Source: Planctomycetota bacterium
Lineage (GTDB): Bacteria > Planctomycetota > Planctomycetia > Pirellulales > Thermoguttaceae
Reading direction: 5' to 3'
NCBI GenBank assembly: GCA_018897395.1
Contig: JAHIKV010000257.1
Coordinates: 1-28,106, forward strand
Length of the DNA stretch: 28,106 nucleotides
The position numbers and the translations under genes are program-made. The notes under the pieces were generated by a model. It searched no databases, was not told where the DNA came from, and was given only the letters and a program-made list of their open reading frames with translations. Below are positions 1 through 7,956 of this stretch, piece after piece (the first letter of the stretch is position 1; the number at the start of each line of letters is the position of its first letter).

Positions 1-60
1 AACCTTGTCTCCCTCTCGGTCTCGGTTCATCAATCCTCTTGGAGGTAATACCACTAACCG

Positions 61-139
61 GAGAGCCGGATGCGGGAAATCCGCCAGTCCGGTTCGGAGG
101 GAGGGGAGGCCGAACTCAATCGGCCTTCCCTACCCCTAT
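61..139 (+). mobile_element. 3' end of a group II intron (domains V and VI)
   Basis: This is the catalytic domain V and branch-point domain VI of a bacterial group II intron. GAGCCGGA (63-70) pairs with TCCGGTTC (88-95), with a CAG/T internal bulge. An inner GCGG/CCGC stem (72-75, 81-84) carries the GAAAU loop. The AGC triad sits at 64-66. Domain VI is a long hairpin (about 99-135) around GGCCG/CGGCC with a single bulged A at 132, the expected branch point, 7 nt before a CUAU 3' end near 139. The rest of the intron, including any reverse transcriptase/maturase, would lie left of the window. The domain V sequence resembles class C introns. The intron points toward the convergent ATPase gene that ends at 157. 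Confidence 0.85.
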
Positions 140-156
140 CTGACTCAATGATCGAA

Positions 157-3100
157 TCACGCCGCGGCGTCGATGTCGTCGGCGTCGTCAAAATCATCGT
201 CGTCCGCTTCGTCTTCTTCTTCCCACAACGAATCGTCGTCGATCCGTTCTTCCTCTTCGTCTTCGACGACCTCGATCTCGGCGACGCTCCTCGGTTTGGA
301 CTTCGGCTTGCGCGACTTCGCGGCGGCCGCGCGACGCGGAGCGGCGGAACGTTTTTCGCGCTTCGGCGTCTCCTCGACCTTGCAGGCTTCGAGCGTTACG
401 ACCTGCCCCGGTTCGGAATTGTCGGGCAATCGGCCGATGGCCGTCTTCAACGACTTGAACAGTTTCAGGATGTGTTCGTGGCAGGTGAAGACCAGCAGTT
501 GATGGCCCGCCGCGGCGAAGTCGCGCAACACGGCGACCGCGGCCTTCGCCCGATCGGCGTCGAAATTGACCAGCACGTCGTCCAGCACCAACGGCAACGG
601 CGCCCCGCGTCGGGCGTAGCAACTCGCCAGCGCCAGCCGTAGACTCAAGAAGAGCTGCTCACGGGTGCCGCGGCTGAGCGCCTCGACCGACAACGAGCGC
701 CCCTCGGCGTCGTCTACTCTCAGCGAGTGCTCGCCCAACGGCGTCCAGACGCGGCAGTAGCGGCCCTGGGTCAATCGTTCCAAATAACCCGACGCCTCGC
801 GCAACGTCTCCGGCTGACGATGCTGCTCGTAAGTTTCGCGGATCGCGTCGAGAACGCGGCTGGCCGTCGCCAGCGTCTGCCAGCGGGCCACCGCGTCCTG
901 CAATCGCTTCTCCAGCACGGCCAATTCGAGCCGTTTCGAGGCGAGTTGCTTGTCGCCGACCTGTGTTTCGATCTGTTCGCTCAACCGTCCCCGCCGCTCC
1001 AGCAGGCCGCCAAGTTGCCCACGCACGGCGGAGACTTGCCGGCGAATTTCCGCTCGACGTTCTTCCAATGCGGCCGCATCGTTGCCGTCGAGTTGTTGGC
1101 GGATCGCTTCCTCCGAACACCGCGAGGCCAGCGCAGCCTCGATTTCGCGGGCAAGCGTCTCGCGCTGGCCGCGGAGCACGTCGCCGCGCGCCTGCTCCAA
1201 CGCCCGACGGCGATACTCTTGCTCGTCCTTGACTCCGGCCTCGATGAACAATTCACGTCGGCGGTGGTTCAGCCGGCCGATGGATTCTTCATATCTGGTC
1301 GCGGCGGCGCGGTTGCGGCGCGCCTGGCGGCGGATGGCCTCGCGCCGGGCGACGGCTGTCTGCTGCTTGACGGCCGCCTCCGAAAGCGAGCGGAGTTGCC
1401 CGATCGGATCGAAGAGGGAGGGGGGAAGGCTGGAGGCTGGAGGCTGGAGGCTGAGGGTTCGGGGATCGGGGTTCGGGGATGGGGGATCGGAAAAGCTGGC
1501 CGCTTGCGGTTTCGCACTGACCACTGACCCGGCGTCGGCCGCGAGCTGCGCGATCCGCGCGGCCAGCGATTCCATTTCGCGCCGCCGTCGGAGAAGCTCT
1601 TCGCGCCGCTCGTTCAGGCGGCGTTGCATGTCGGCGATCCGACCGCCGTGGCGGGTTAGGCGCCGCAACTGTTTCGGCGACATGTCCTCCGGCAGCCCGG
1701 CCGCGGAAAGCGCCGCTCGCCAGCGACGTCGGGCGGACTCGACCGCCTCCCGCGCCTCGACCGCGCGACGCGAAGCCGTCCCGGCCTCTTGCCGGGCAAC
1801 GCCGCGGCGCAAGTCCAACGGACTCAACTCCTCGAGCGCCGCCAATTCCCGCTCCGCCGATTGCAGCCGGCTCGAGACCGGACCTTCGCCGGGCATCCGG
1901 GCATCCAGCGAGTCCCGTTCCTCGTTGGCCTGCCGAATCTGCTCGCGGACCAGTTCAAGTTGTTTCCGGCAGGCGTCGAGTTGATGGACGTTGGAACGTT
2001 CGAGCATCACCTTGGCGAAAGCGGCGGCGCCGCTGCCGGCCAGTCCGAGGATGGCCAAGGTCCAGCCCGCCGTCCCGACGACCGATTCCGGCATGAACAA
2101 TCCGGTCAACAGCAACACCACGCCCACGACGAACACCGCGCCGAGACCGATCAATACCCAGGCCGGCAACAGTTGGCGGTCGACCAGCATCCGGCTCCGA
2201 TCCTCCAACTCGGTCTGGTAACGAATCTGTTGCTCGATTCGCTCGTCGATCTGCGCCCGGCGGCGCGATTGCGAGACGGCGCCCTCCGCTCGTTCCAGTG
2301 CCGCGGTCAGATCGCGCTCGCCGAGCGCGGCCAGCGAGGATTGTATCCGGCGGCTGAACGACTCGATGGCCGACCGAGCCGACTCGGCTTCCTGCTTCGC
2401 CTCGTTAAGCCGCCCAAGGGACTCGCGCAACGCCTTGGCCGGCGCCCGAAGCGACCTAAGTTCGCCGGACGACGGCGACGGCGGCGCGACGTGTACGTTC
2501 GACAATCCCAACCGCGCGGCCTCGGCGGTCAATTCCGACTCCAGCTCGCCGATTTCCGCCTCCAACTCGCCGATCTCCGACTGCAATCGGGCAATCCACG
2601 GCTCTTGCTCGACTATGGCCTCGATCCGCGCGGTCTGACGCCGGAGCGCTTCGTTGATCGCCAACGAGGCAAACTCGCGACGCAGTTCCTCTCGCTGCCC
2701 GGCGATTCGGGCGATGCGTTGCCGGCGTTCGTCGATCCGCGCGTTCAGCGCGTCGAGCCGCTCGATCGCCCTTGGCGGCATGTCCCTCGGCGGCCCGAGC
2801 GCGGCAAGTTGCTCGTCCAATTCGGCCCGCCGCGGCCAGCGGTCGCGGACCGCCGCGGCCAGGTCCATCACCTCGGCGAGGCGTTCCACCCGATTCGCTT
2901 CCTCCTCGAGCCGCGTGATTTCCGCGTTGATCCCTCCAAGCTCGGCGGCGAGTCGGGCGTAGCGATGGTTGATCGAGGATAGCTCCTCGATCTCCGCCAA
3001 CAACTTCCGCCGCTCGGCCGACAGTTGCAACACGAGGCACGGCCGGCCCTCGACGTCGAGAAAACGGTTCCGCGAGGTTTCCAACTCCCGCAGCACGTCG

Positions 3101-3594
3101 ACCAGCGACACGCGGTCCAGTCCGACGGTGAGGTTATAGAGCAATTCGGCGGCGTCGGTGTCGCCGAGCGTGGAAAGCTCTTGCATCTCTCGCAGGCCGA
3201 TGGCGAAGACGTTGTTGAATACCGCCTCGTCCACGTTCGACAGCAGCACCTTGAGGAAATGCTCGCCTTGGCGGGTGCCGTCCGGCGCGGTCAGCGTAAG
3301 TTGCTCGCCCGGGGCGCCGTCGGCGTCGATGTCGATATAGTAACGTCCGATCTGGAAGCGGCCGTTTGGGCCGGCCACCTCGATCGCTCCGCCGGGCCGA
3401 CCGCCGTGCAAGGGCGGAAAATACCGCCGCCGCCGCGGCGAAAACCCATAGAGCATCGAGCGAATGAACTGCAACAAGGTCGTCTTGCCGGCCTCGTTCG
3501 GGCCGTGGAATACGTTCAGCGAGTCGGTAAGCCGTTCGACCCGCAGACCGCTCCAAACGCCGTAACCTTCAATGTCGAAATTGGCGATTTTCAT
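157..3594 (-). CDS. YhaN/SbcC-like AAA ATPase with coiled coils and membrane hairpin
   Basis: A 1145-residue SMC/SbcC-type ATPase of the YhaN group, expected to work with the overlapping SbcD/YhaO-like gene in DNA end processing or repair. The N-terminal half-site has Walker A GPNEAGKTT (31-39). Long Arg/Glu-rich coiled coils follow. About residues 473-530 are two hydrophobic segments joined by a short turn, as in membrane-associated YhaN proteins. The C-terminal half-site has a signature-like ALSRGTREQ and a Walker B LPLVLDDVLVNFD (about 1000-1012). Residues 1077-1145 form an unusual tail, first Lys/Arg-rich and then almost purely Asp/Glu. About residues 689-722 are a Pro/Ser-rich insertion encoded by simple repeats (1428-1528). 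The start overlaps the stop of the upstream gene as ATGA (3591-3594), so translation is probably coupled. Confidence 0.9.
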   Translation of the reverse strand: MKIANFDIEGYGVWSGLRVERLTDSLNVFHGPNEAGKTTLLQFIRSMLYGFSPRRRRYFPPLHGGRPGGAIEVAGPNGRFQIGRYYIDIDADGAPGEQLTLTAPDGTRQGEHFLKVLLSNVDEAVFNNVFAIGLREMQELSTLGDTDAAELLYNLTVGLDRVSLVDVLRELETSRNRFLDVEGRPCLVLQLSAERRKLLAEIEELSSINHRYARLAAELGGINAEITRLEEEANRVERLAEVMDLAAAVRDRWPRRAELDEQLAALGPPRDMPPRAIERLDALNARIDERRQRIARIAGQREELRREFASLAINEALRRQTARIEAIVEQEPWIARLQSEIGELEAEIGELESELTAEAARLGLSNVHVAPPSPSSGELRSLRAPAKALRESLGRLNEAKQEAESARSAIESFSRRIQSSLAALGERDLTAALERAEGAVSQSRRRAQIDERIEQQIRYQTELEDRSRMLVDRQLLPAWVLIGLGAVFVVGVVLLLTGLFMPESVVGTAGWTLAILGLAGSGAAAFAKVMLERSNVHQLDACRKQLELVREQIRQANEERDSLDARMPGEGPVSSRLQSAERELAALEELSPLDLRRGVARQEAGTASRRAVEAREAVESARRRWRAALSAAGLPEDMSPKQLRRLTRHGGRIADMQRRLNERREELLRRRREMESLAARIAQLAADAGSVVSAKPQAASFSDPPSPNPDPRTLSLQPPASSLPPSLFDPIGQLRSLSEAAVKQQTAVARREAIRRQARRNRAAATRYEESIGRLNHRRRELFIEAGVKDEQEYRRRALEQARGDVLRGQRETLAREIEAALASRCSEEAIRQQLDGNDAAALEERRAEIRRQVSAVRGQLGGLLERRGRLSEQIETQVGDKQLASKRLELAVLEKRLQDAVARWQTLATASRVLDAIRETYEQHRQPETLREASGYLERLTQGRYCRVWTPLGEHSLRVDDAEGRSLSVEALSRGTREQLFLSLRLALASCYARRGAPLPLVLDDVLVNFDADRAKAAVAVLRDFAAAGHQLLVFTCHEHILKLFKSLKTAIGRLPDNSEPGQVVTLEACKVEETPKREKRSAAPRRAAAAKSRKPKSKPRSVAEIEVVEDEEEERIDDDSLWEEEDEADDDDFDDADDIDAAA
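1428..1490. repeat. Heptanucleotide and G-rich tandem tract inside the ATPase gene
   Basis: Three exact copies of GGCTGGA (1428-1448) and a fourth variant copy (1449-1455) are followed by short GGTTCGGGGAT/GGGGATC-type repeats to about 1490. The tract lies within the coding sequence of the SbcC-like ATPase and encodes Pro/Ser/Leu-rich low-complexity protein in place of coiled coil. The 7-nt unit is not a multiple of three, so a gain or loss of one unit would shift the reading frame. Confidence 0.85.
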
Positions 3595-4823
3595 GCGTTG
3601 GGTTCCTCGCCGGTCAACAGGTCGACGCCCAGGGCCGCCGCCTTGCGGAGCACTCGATCACGGGCGGCTGCGTTGGGGAAGGCGACGGCCGCGGCCAATT
3701 CGCCGGCACGGTCCGCATCGGCCAGATACTCCTCCAGCCCCAGCGGCTCGTCCGCGTTCATCTGAAACAGACGCACGGCGCGTAGAAAGTCGCCGCGGAT
3801 CGTTTCCTGCTCGTACCATTCCGGCGGCATGGTTTCCGATGCCTCGACTTCCAGGGACACGCTCCACGCGGTCGGCGAGCGATAGCCGAAATCGCCGCGG
3901 AGCCGCTCGATCAGATCGGCGGCCTGCTTTCCCCGCCGCAGCCGATCGAGCAACGGACCCTGGCCGGCAATCGTCCACGAGACGAGCAGCGTGGCGGCAG
4001 GCATCGTCTCCAGCAGCGCTTGCAGCCGCTCACTAAGCCTGGTCTCCAATTCCTCGTGCGTGGTCGTCTGCTCCACCAGCAGCCTCTCGCCGATCCAACG
4101 CACCGAGTCGGTCGGGATCAGACTGGTCCGCGTTTGACCTTGTTGGTCCACTTGGACCAGCGTGCAGCCGTGGACGCCGGTTTCCTCGGGGCATCGGCCT
4201 TGAGTGGCGCCGCAGTAGTGGACCACCGACGGACCGCCGAGCGGCGTGCTTCGATCGTGCCGCCCGCCGAGTGCCCAGTAGTTTATTCCCCGGGCCTGCA
4301 GCGCCGCGGAGTCGGTCTCGCCATGAGCGACGGCGACGGTGTACAGTCCGGCCGAGTCGGGCGAGAAATCGTCCGGCCGCCAGGGACGTTGTGCATCGCA
4401 ACTGGCGCCCGCCACTCGCGCCAGCGGCCCGGCTTCGCCCTGGACAAGCAGCCCCTCGACCCGGCCGCGAGGAAAAAAGTGGACGTTTTGCGGAAGTTTC
4501 CCGGCCGCCGGCCATGACTCCGGCGGGTCGATCATCGAACCGGCCCAAAAAACTACGATCCCACGTTCGGCCAGCCGGACGAATTGTTCGGCCAGGAATA
4601 TTGGCCCGCGCGGACCGATCTCGGACGTGTTCAAGATTCCGCCCGAAAGGACAACGAAGTCGGCGTCTTCGGCCAACGCGGCGTCGAAGACCGCTTTCGC
4701 GGCCGAAAACGGCGATTCGAGGAACAAGTCCATCAGATGGTCGGGCACCTCCGCCACGCCCATCAACGGCCGTTCCAGATGAAAGTCGCCGGCATGGATG
4801 AACCGAAATGGGCGAATCGACAT
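3591..4823 (-). CDS. SbcD/YhaO-like metallophosphoesterase-fold protein, active site degenerate
   Basis: A 410-residue protein with the layout of SbcD/YhaO calcineurin-like phosphoesterases, the usual partner of YhaN/SbcC ATPases. The first metal motif is kept (GDFHLERP, residues 12-19). The later ones are altered: the GD motif reads VVLSGGILN, the GNHD motif reads WAGSMIDPPESW, and the GHxH motif reads ALGGRHDRS; a lone AHGE keeps its His. Several metal ligands therefore appear to be missing, and nuclease activity is doubtful. The C-terminal part resembles the SbcD capping and ATPase-binding region. The start at 4823 is supported by GGAGG 6 nt upstream. The gene overlaps the ATPase gene by 4 nt, so the pair is an operon. 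It may now act as a structural subunit. Confidence 0.85.
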   Translation of the reverse strand: MSIRPFRFIHAGDFHLERPLMGVAEVPDHLMDLFLESPFSAAKAVFDAALAEDADFVVLSGGILNTSEIGPRGPIFLAEQFVRLAERGIVVFWAGSMIDPPESWPAAGKLPQNVHFFPRGRVEGLLVQGEAGPLARVAGASCDAQRPWRPDDFSPDSAGLYTVAVAHGETDSAALQARGINYWALGGRHDRSTPLGGPSVVHYCGATQGRCPEETGVHGCTLVQVDQQGQTRTSLIPTDSVRWIGERLLVEQTTTHEELETRLSERLQALLETMPAATLLVSWTIAGQGPLLDRLRRGKQAADLIERLRGDFGYRSPTAWSVSLEVEASETMPPEWYEQETIRGDFLRAVRLFQMNADEPLGLEEYLADADRAGELAAAVAFPNAAARDRVLRKAAALGVDLLTGEEPNA

Positions 4824-4894
4824 GGACGCCTCCGTACGCGGGGGACAAGGGCTATTTCATCCTCAGAATAATAATGCAACCAACATTTGTGTCA

Positions 4895-4964
4895 TTTAGC
4901 AGGCGGGCTTGCTCGCTGTGTTTTCGCGGCAAAATCTCACGGCGAGCAAGCTCGCCGGCTAAAC
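4895..4964. repeat. Palindromic intergenic element (TTTAGC...GCTAAA type)
   Basis: An inverted repeat bounded by TTTAGC and GCTAAA. The arms carry GGCGGGCTTGCTCGC and GGCGAGCAAGCTCGCC. It lies between the divergent SbcD-like and TPR genes. A related element with the same ends is at 7085-7154. Confidence 0.8.
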
Positions 4965-4983
4965 GGAATTGGTCGATTCAGTG

Positions 4984-5008
4984 CGTTCCCACGCAGAGCA
5001 TGGGAACG
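4984..5008. repeat. Short palindrome CGTTCCCACGC / GTGGGAACG type
   Basis: CGTTCCCA and TGGGAACG flank a 9-nt centre (CGCAGAGCA). This resembles a palindrome often seen between genes in planctomycetes. Apart from this repeat, the element at 4895 and the promoter at 5158, nothing gene-like is seen in the gap 4824-5250. Confidence 0.7.
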
Positions 5009-5157
5009 AGCTTCCTGGCTTCCACAACCTCAAACGGAGCCGGGAGATAGACACATCCGCAAAGTTTACCTGCGATCATAAAATGGTGCTACGGCGATTT
5101 GTACGATTGCCGGGCAAGATGGGGGGCGTGGGGTGTGTGGGGTAATTGCCTGAGACA

Positions 5158-5187
5158 TTGACGCGCCACTATGGTGGTCCGTATACT
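5158..5187 (+). promoter_or_regulatory. Sigma70-type promoter for the TPR gene
   Basis: The -35 TTGACG (5158-5163) and -10 TATACT (5182-5187) are separated by 18 nt. Transcription would start near 5194 and give a leader of about 57 nt before the ATG at 5251. Confidence 0.7.
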
Positions 5188-5250
5188 ATGGAGTTTTGGG
5201 GAGCAATCAACGTACAATTTTCCACGCACTAGCGGAAAGATATCCCAACC

Positions 5251-6003
5251 ATGAAAAGCGAACGACGGCACGAACTTCAGCACAACGCCCTGGCCGACTG
5301 GATGGCAAAGACGGGCAAGGCACTCAAACCATACCAAAACTTCATCCTGTCGGTAGTCGTGATCGGACTGGTGACGTTTGCCGCATATACGTGGTGGTCT
5401 CGGACTTCGGCCGCGCAAGCCGCCAAGGCTTGGGATGAATTTAACGGCGGCATGGAGACCGGTGATCTGACCGAGTTGACTCAAGTGATCGAGAGTTATC
5501 CCGACACCAAAGTCGCCCGCACGGCTACCGTACTATCGGGAGATTACCGCCTGATCAACGGTTGCGACCGGCTTTTTGAAAACAAGGCGATCGGGGAACA
5601 ACATTTGAGCAAGGCGATCATCTTGTACGAATCCGACCGGAGGCAGAGTAAGAGTTCGATGCTGCTCGAGCGGGCCACGTTCGGCCTGGCCCGGGCAAAG
5701 GAGGCCAAGGGCGATTTAGAGGAGGCCGAACGCTACTACCGCGAGGTCACGGCGAATTGGCCCAATGGGGCTTACGCCGCGGCGGCCAACCAGAGATTGG
5801 ATGAACTGAAGCGGCCTGAAATCAAGCAATTGTACGACGATTTCCGCAATTTCGATCCCGTACCGGCGTTCTCGAACGAGTTCGACGTGCCGGGCCGGCG
5901 GCCGGGGTTCGACATGAAGGACGTGCCGAAAGAGCGGCCGACCGAGTTTCCCGATCTCGACCTGAATCTCGACAAAGAGGAAAACGGGGAACAGAAGAAG
6001 TAG
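5251..6003 (+). CDS. Membrane-anchored TPR protein (YfgM/BamD-like)
   Basis: A 250-residue protein with a short basic cytoplasmic N-terminus, one transmembrane helix (about 31-49, FILSVVVIGLVTFAAYTWW) and a TPR-like helical domain. The clearest TPR is around residues 115-180 (LARAKEAKGDLEEAERYYREV). The C-terminus is acidic and Pro-rich (PTEFPDLDLNLDKEE). The architecture matches YfgM-type periplasmic TPR anchors involved in envelope protein handling; the exact role is not known. The stop codon TAG (6001-6003) is the first three bases of a palindromic repeat. A promoter lies at 5158-5187. It is followed in the same direction by the pseudouridine synthase gene. Confidence 0.8.
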   Translation: MKSERRHELQHNALADWMAKTGKALKPYQNFILSVVVIGLVTFAAYTWWSRTSAAQAAKAWDEFNGGMETGDLTELTQVIESYPDTKVARTATVLSGDYRLINGCDRLFENKAIGEQHLSKAIILYESDRRQSKSSMLLERATFGLARAKEAKGDLEEAERYYREVTANWPNGAYAAAANQRLDELKRPEIKQLYDDFRNFDPVPAFSNEFDVPGRRPGFDMKDVPKERPTEFPDLDLNLDKEENGEQKK

Positions 6004-6086
6004 GGTGGGTCAAGCGAAGCGCAGACCCACCACGATTTTTCCCTCTGCTCTGCCGGTGGGGCTGCGCTTCGCTTGTCCCACCCTAC
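6001..6086. repeat. Palindromic element A, copy 1
   Basis: The left arm TAGGGTGGGTCAAGCGAAGC (from 6001) and the right arm ending GCTTCGCTTGTCCCACCCTA (6053-6086) are inverted copies around a short AT-rich centre. The left end supplies the stop codon of the TPR gene. The right end runs almost to the start of the RluD-like gene. Other copies are at 7191-7222 (half) and 24053-24134. Confidence 0.9.
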
Positions 6087-6090
6087 AAAG

Positions 6091-7074
6091 ATGTCGCTTT
6101 CCTTGCAGCCGGTTGAACTGACCGTCGGCGCGGCGGAGGCCGGCCTTCGGCTGGACGCCTTTCTGGCGAGCCATTTCGCCGACTACAGCCGCGTCCACCT
6201 GCGGCGGATAATCTCGGCCGGCGGCGTGAAGGTCGACGGCCGCGGCGGCAAGCCGGCCTATCGACTCAAGCCGGGCCAGCGGGTGTCGTTCGTACTACCG
6301 AAAATTCCACGCGAGTCGCCGAGCCCGGAAAACATCCCGCTCGACGTGCTCTACGAGGACGAGCATCTGGCAGTGGTCAACAAGCCGCCGGACATGGTCG
6401 TGCATCCGGCCAGGGGGCACTGGTCCGGCACCTTGGCCTCCGCCTTGCAGTTCCGCTTCGGAACGACGCTCAGTGCGGCCGGCGGGGCAAGCCGGCCGGG
6501 GATCGTCCATCGACTCGACCGCGACACCAGCGGCGCGATTCTGGTCGCCCGAAACGATCGGATGCACGCCGCCTTGTCGCGTCAATTCGCCGACCGGCAA
6601 ATCGAAAAGGAGTATTTTGCGTTGGTTTCGGGCCGGCCGCCGCGCGACCGCGATCTGATCGACTCTCCGATCGGGTTCCATCCGCGGGTGCGCGAAAAGA
6701 TGGCCATCCGCCGGGACGATTCGGCGAGCCGTCCCGCCCAGACCTTTTACGAAGTGCTGGAGCGGTTCGACGGATTCGCGGCGCTCGGGCTGTTGCCGAA
6801 GACCGGCCGGACGCACCAAATTCGCGTCCATCTGAACCACGTCGGCTTTCCGGTCCTTTGCGATCGGCAGTACGGCGGCCGGCGGCGGATCACCCGGGGC
6901 GAGATTCGCCGCGAACCGGCCGACGAGTTGGTGCTGCTGGAGCGGCAGGCGTTGCACGCCCGGCGCTTGCGGTTCACGCATCCGGCCACCGGGCAGGCGA
7001 TGGAGATCGAGGCCCCATTGCCGTCCGACATCGCGGCGGTGCTGGAAGAGTTGCGGGCGTACCGCGCCGGATAA
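6091..7074 (+). CDS. rluD: RluD/RluA-family 23S rRNA pseudouridine synthase
   Basis: A 327-residue enzyme that isomerises uridines in 23S rRNA to pseudouridine. An N-terminal S4 RNA-binding domain is visible (LRLDAFLASHF to GGVKVDG, about residues 20-55), followed by the RluA catalytic domain. It contains HRLDRDTSG with the catalytic Asp at residue 143, and a TGRTHQIRVH motif. The length is close to E. coli RluD (326). The ATG at 6091 is chosen because the upstream in-frame TTG at 6073 lies inside a palindromic repeat. No clear ribosome binding site is seen. RluD is the best match, but a paralogue such as RluC or RluA cannot be excluded without alignment. Confidence 0.9.
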   Translation: MSLSLQPVELTVGAAEAGLRLDAFLASHFADYSRVHLRRIISAGGVKVDGRGGKPAYRLKPGQRVSFVLPKIPRESPSPENIPLDVLYEDEHLAVVNKPPDMVVHPARGHWSGTLASALQFRFGTTLSAAGGASRPGIVHRLDRDTSGAILVARNDRMHAALSRQFADRQIEKEYFALVSGRPPRDRDLIDSPIGFHPRVREKMAIRRDDSASRPAQTFYEVLERFDGFAALGLLPKTGRTHQIRVHLNHVGFPVLCDRQYGGRRRITRGEIRREPADELVLLERQALHARRLRFTHPATGQAMEIEAPLPSDIAAVLEELRAYRAG

Positions 7075-7084
7075 ATTATGTCAT

Positions 7085-7154
7085 CCGTTTAGCAGCCGCC
7101 GGCACGGCGGCTTGCGGCAGAACACGGGCCGCCGTGCCGGCGGCCGCTAAACGG
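7085..7154. repeat. Palindromic element between convergent genes
   Basis: CCGTTTAGCAGCCGCCGGCA and its inverted partner ending GGCGGCCGCTAAACGG form long arms (27 and 28 nt, near perfect) between two convergent genes. The hairpin could end transcription from both sides, but no T-run follows. Confidence 0.8.
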
Positions 7155-7175
7155 CCGATCAACAAGTGTTTCAGT

Positions 7176-7949
7176 TTATTCCCCGCCGCTGGTGGGGCTG
7201 CGCTTTGCTTGTCCCACCCTACGCAGTTCGCGGAGTCGGATGTTGCGCACCGCGCCCTTAGTACACCAGGTGCAAATGCCCAGGGGGCGGCAGAGATCGA
7301 CCTCGTCGCGGATGCCGAATGTGTGCCCCTTGCGCGGCTGATTGACCACGCGGTTATCGTCGATCCAGGCCTCGATCGCCGCGTCGGTAACGCGGACCCG
7401 CACGCGATACCACTTCTTTTCCTCAAAATCGAAAGTCGTGGTCGTCTGGTTTTCGGAGGCGTCGAACCGGTCGACGTTCGACAGACCTACGAGGATGCCG
7501 CCCCAGCCGCCGACGACCAACGAACAATGCTCGTCGCCGACCGGAAAGGTGGTGGTGCAGAAGAAATCGCTTCCGTCCAGTCGGATGCCTTCCAGTGCCA
7601 GCTCGTAGTTGTTCCGCGGCGGCTTTCCGGTCCAGGTAATGCCGGTCATCATGCCGCCCATCTCCATGACGATCGCGCCGTCGCGGACGTGGACCTTCCC
7701 CTCGCCGCCGAACTGGGGCGTTTTCCAACCTTTCAGCGTCTTGCCGTCGAAGAGTTTTTTCCAAGCCGTGGGGGGAGATTCTTTTTGCCGTGATTCGGCT
7801 CGATCGGTTTCTCGGTCCTTTGGGGCGTCTTCGGCGACTTGTTCGGCGGCGAGTTGCCCGGCGGAAAAGTTGCCTTGCCGCCACAACAGGACGGCGCCTG
7901 CGACCATCAGCGCCAGGCCGCAAAACATCCACGGGCGGGAGTAATTCAT
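7176..7949 (-). CDS. DUF1080 (3-keto-disaccharide hydrolase-like) exported protein
   Basis: A 257-residue protein with an N-terminal hydrophobic segment (MFCGLALMVAGAVLLW, a signal anchor or signal peptide), an acidic linker, and a DUF1080/concanavalin-like domain starting at WKKLFDGKTLKGWKTP. Such domains bind or cleave sugars, and some cleave 3-keto-glycosides. The ATG at 7949 is preferred because it begins the hydrophobic segment and lies 7 nt after the stop of the upstream transporter gene. The last 15 or so residues (VGQAKRSPT plus SGGE) are encoded by half of palindromic element A, so the natural C-terminus was probably replaced. It is probably co-transcribed with the transporter. Confidence 0.85.
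   Translation of the reverse strand: MNYSRPWMFCGLALMVAGAVLLWRQGNFSAGQLAAEQVAEDAPKDRETDRAESRQKESPPTAWKKLFDGKTLKGWKTPQFGGEGKVHVRDGAIVMEMGGMMTGITWTGKPPRNNYELALEGIRLDGSDFFCTTTFPVGDEHCSLVVGGWGGILVGLSNVDRFDASENQTTTTFDFEEKKWYRVRVRVTDAAIEAWIDDNRVVNQPRKGHTFGIRDEVDLCRPLGICTWCTKGAVRNIRLRELRRVGQAKRSPTSGGE
7191..7222. repeat. Half copy of palindromic element A, read as C-terminal tail
   Basis: GGTGGGGCTGCGCTTTGCTT to CCCTAC corresponds to one arm of element A (compare 6053-6086 and 24103-24134). The other arm is absent. It forms the 3' end of the DUF1080 gene on the minus strand. Confidence 0.85.
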
Positions 7950-7956
7950 GGCAATA

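Noticed and set aside
6073..6090. TTG start giving a longer pseudouridine synthase
   Set aside because: It lies in a palindromic repeat; ATG 6091 gives the usual family length.
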